Below the pieces are notes generated by a model. The model did not search any database, was not told the DNA's origin, and saw nothing but the letters and a program-made list of their open reading frames with translations. DNA of 64,000 nucleotides from Thermomicrobium roseum DSM 5159 (lineage in GTDB: Bacteria > Chloroflexota > Chloroflexia > Thermomicrobiales > Thermomicrobiaceae). Made by a program: the position numbers and the translations under genes. Below, one piece after another: positions 63,922 to 64,000 of the stretch; positions within the stretch are counted from its first letter, which is position 1; each line of letters starts with the position of its first letter. The DNA is taken from positions 1,906,200 through 1,970,199 of the forward strand of contig NC_011959.1 of the NCBI RefSeq assembly GCF_000021685.1, read 5' to 3'.

Positions 63922-64000
63922 TCATTGTGTCGGCTCGAGTTCGTTGAGAATGAGCTGGAACGTCAGGTGCCAGAAAGCGCCATTGACATACGGATTGTCG
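63922..64000 (-). CDS. C-terminus of an exported-type protein, probably ABC solute-binding protein (partial)
   Basis: The last 25 codons before TGA at 63924-63922 read NPYVNGAFWHLTFQLILNELE in part. The frame is open to the window edge. Position directly upstream of the dppB-type gene on the same strand, and the NGAFWHLTF-type ending, suggest a substrate-binding protein of the same transporter. The fragment is too short to prove this. Confidence 0.5.
   Translation of the reverse strand, partial: DNPYVNGAFWHLTFQLILNELEPTQ

Overview
The window is a 64 kb piece of a GC-rich bacterial chromosome. The gene set suggests a thermophilic member of Chloroflexota, most likely class Thermomicrobia: GlgE/TreS-maltokinase glucan metabolism, MurT-GatD, MinCDE with MreBCD, NDH-2, and secreted proteins with Chloroflexota-style repeats. 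That placement is inference from gene content and base composition; no rRNA or tRNA is present to confirm it.

Layout. (1) 1-25 kb is a mixed region of mostly single genes: a large BNR/VPS10-type beta-propeller protein cut by the window edge, a broken ComF-like/DprA-like pair, a PIG-L deacetylase, a decayed TatA-like gene, a secreted trypsin-like protease with three C-terminal repeats, an SDR, a GAF-PAS-GGDEF-EAL protein, a membrane glycosyltransferase-like protein, a cysteinyl-tRNA synthetase family protein, an AhpE-type peroxiredoxin with in-frame UGA at the catalytic cysteine position, NDH-2, and several small enzymes. (2) 23.5-27.4 kb holds two divergent secreted surface proteins around a promoter region with a 20-bp palindrome. 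(3) 27.8-33.8 kb, minus strand: metallophosphoesterase, mreD, mrdA(PBP2), minC, minD, minE and a glyoxalase-fold epimerase. (4) 33.9-45.6 kb, plus strand: a tight glucan operon glgE - treS/mak fusion - malQ - glgB - GH57/DUF3536, whose last three junctions overlap by 4 nt. (5) 45.6-51.4 kb, minus strand: LysM-M23 peptidase - mreB - mreC - murT - gatD, read from a good sigma70-type promoter. (6) 51.6-64 kb: diacylglycerol-kinase family enzyme, a class II aldolase family protein, then a sugar-acid cluster (SMP-30 lactonase, enolase-superfamily dehydratase, RraA-like aldolase, Zn-dehydrogenase, D-aminoacylase-like amidohydrolase, uronate-dehydrogenase-like epimerase) and an oligopeptide-type ABC importer running off the right edge.

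How they fit. Regions 3 and 5 are the two halves of a cell-shape/division cluster that is usually more compact; the glucan operon lies between them on the opposite strand. Region 6 looks like an oxidative hexuronate (or related sugar acid) route: dehydrogenase to lactone, lactonase to aldarate, dehydratase, aldolase, with its own importer.

The most notable item is the peroxiredoxin at 15145-15618. Its TGA codon sits exactly where AhpE-type peroxiredoxins have the peroxidatic cysteine, and it is followed at SECIS-like spacing by a perfect 8-bp hairpin with G as the first loop base. I read it as a selenoprotein that automatic annotation would split or miss.
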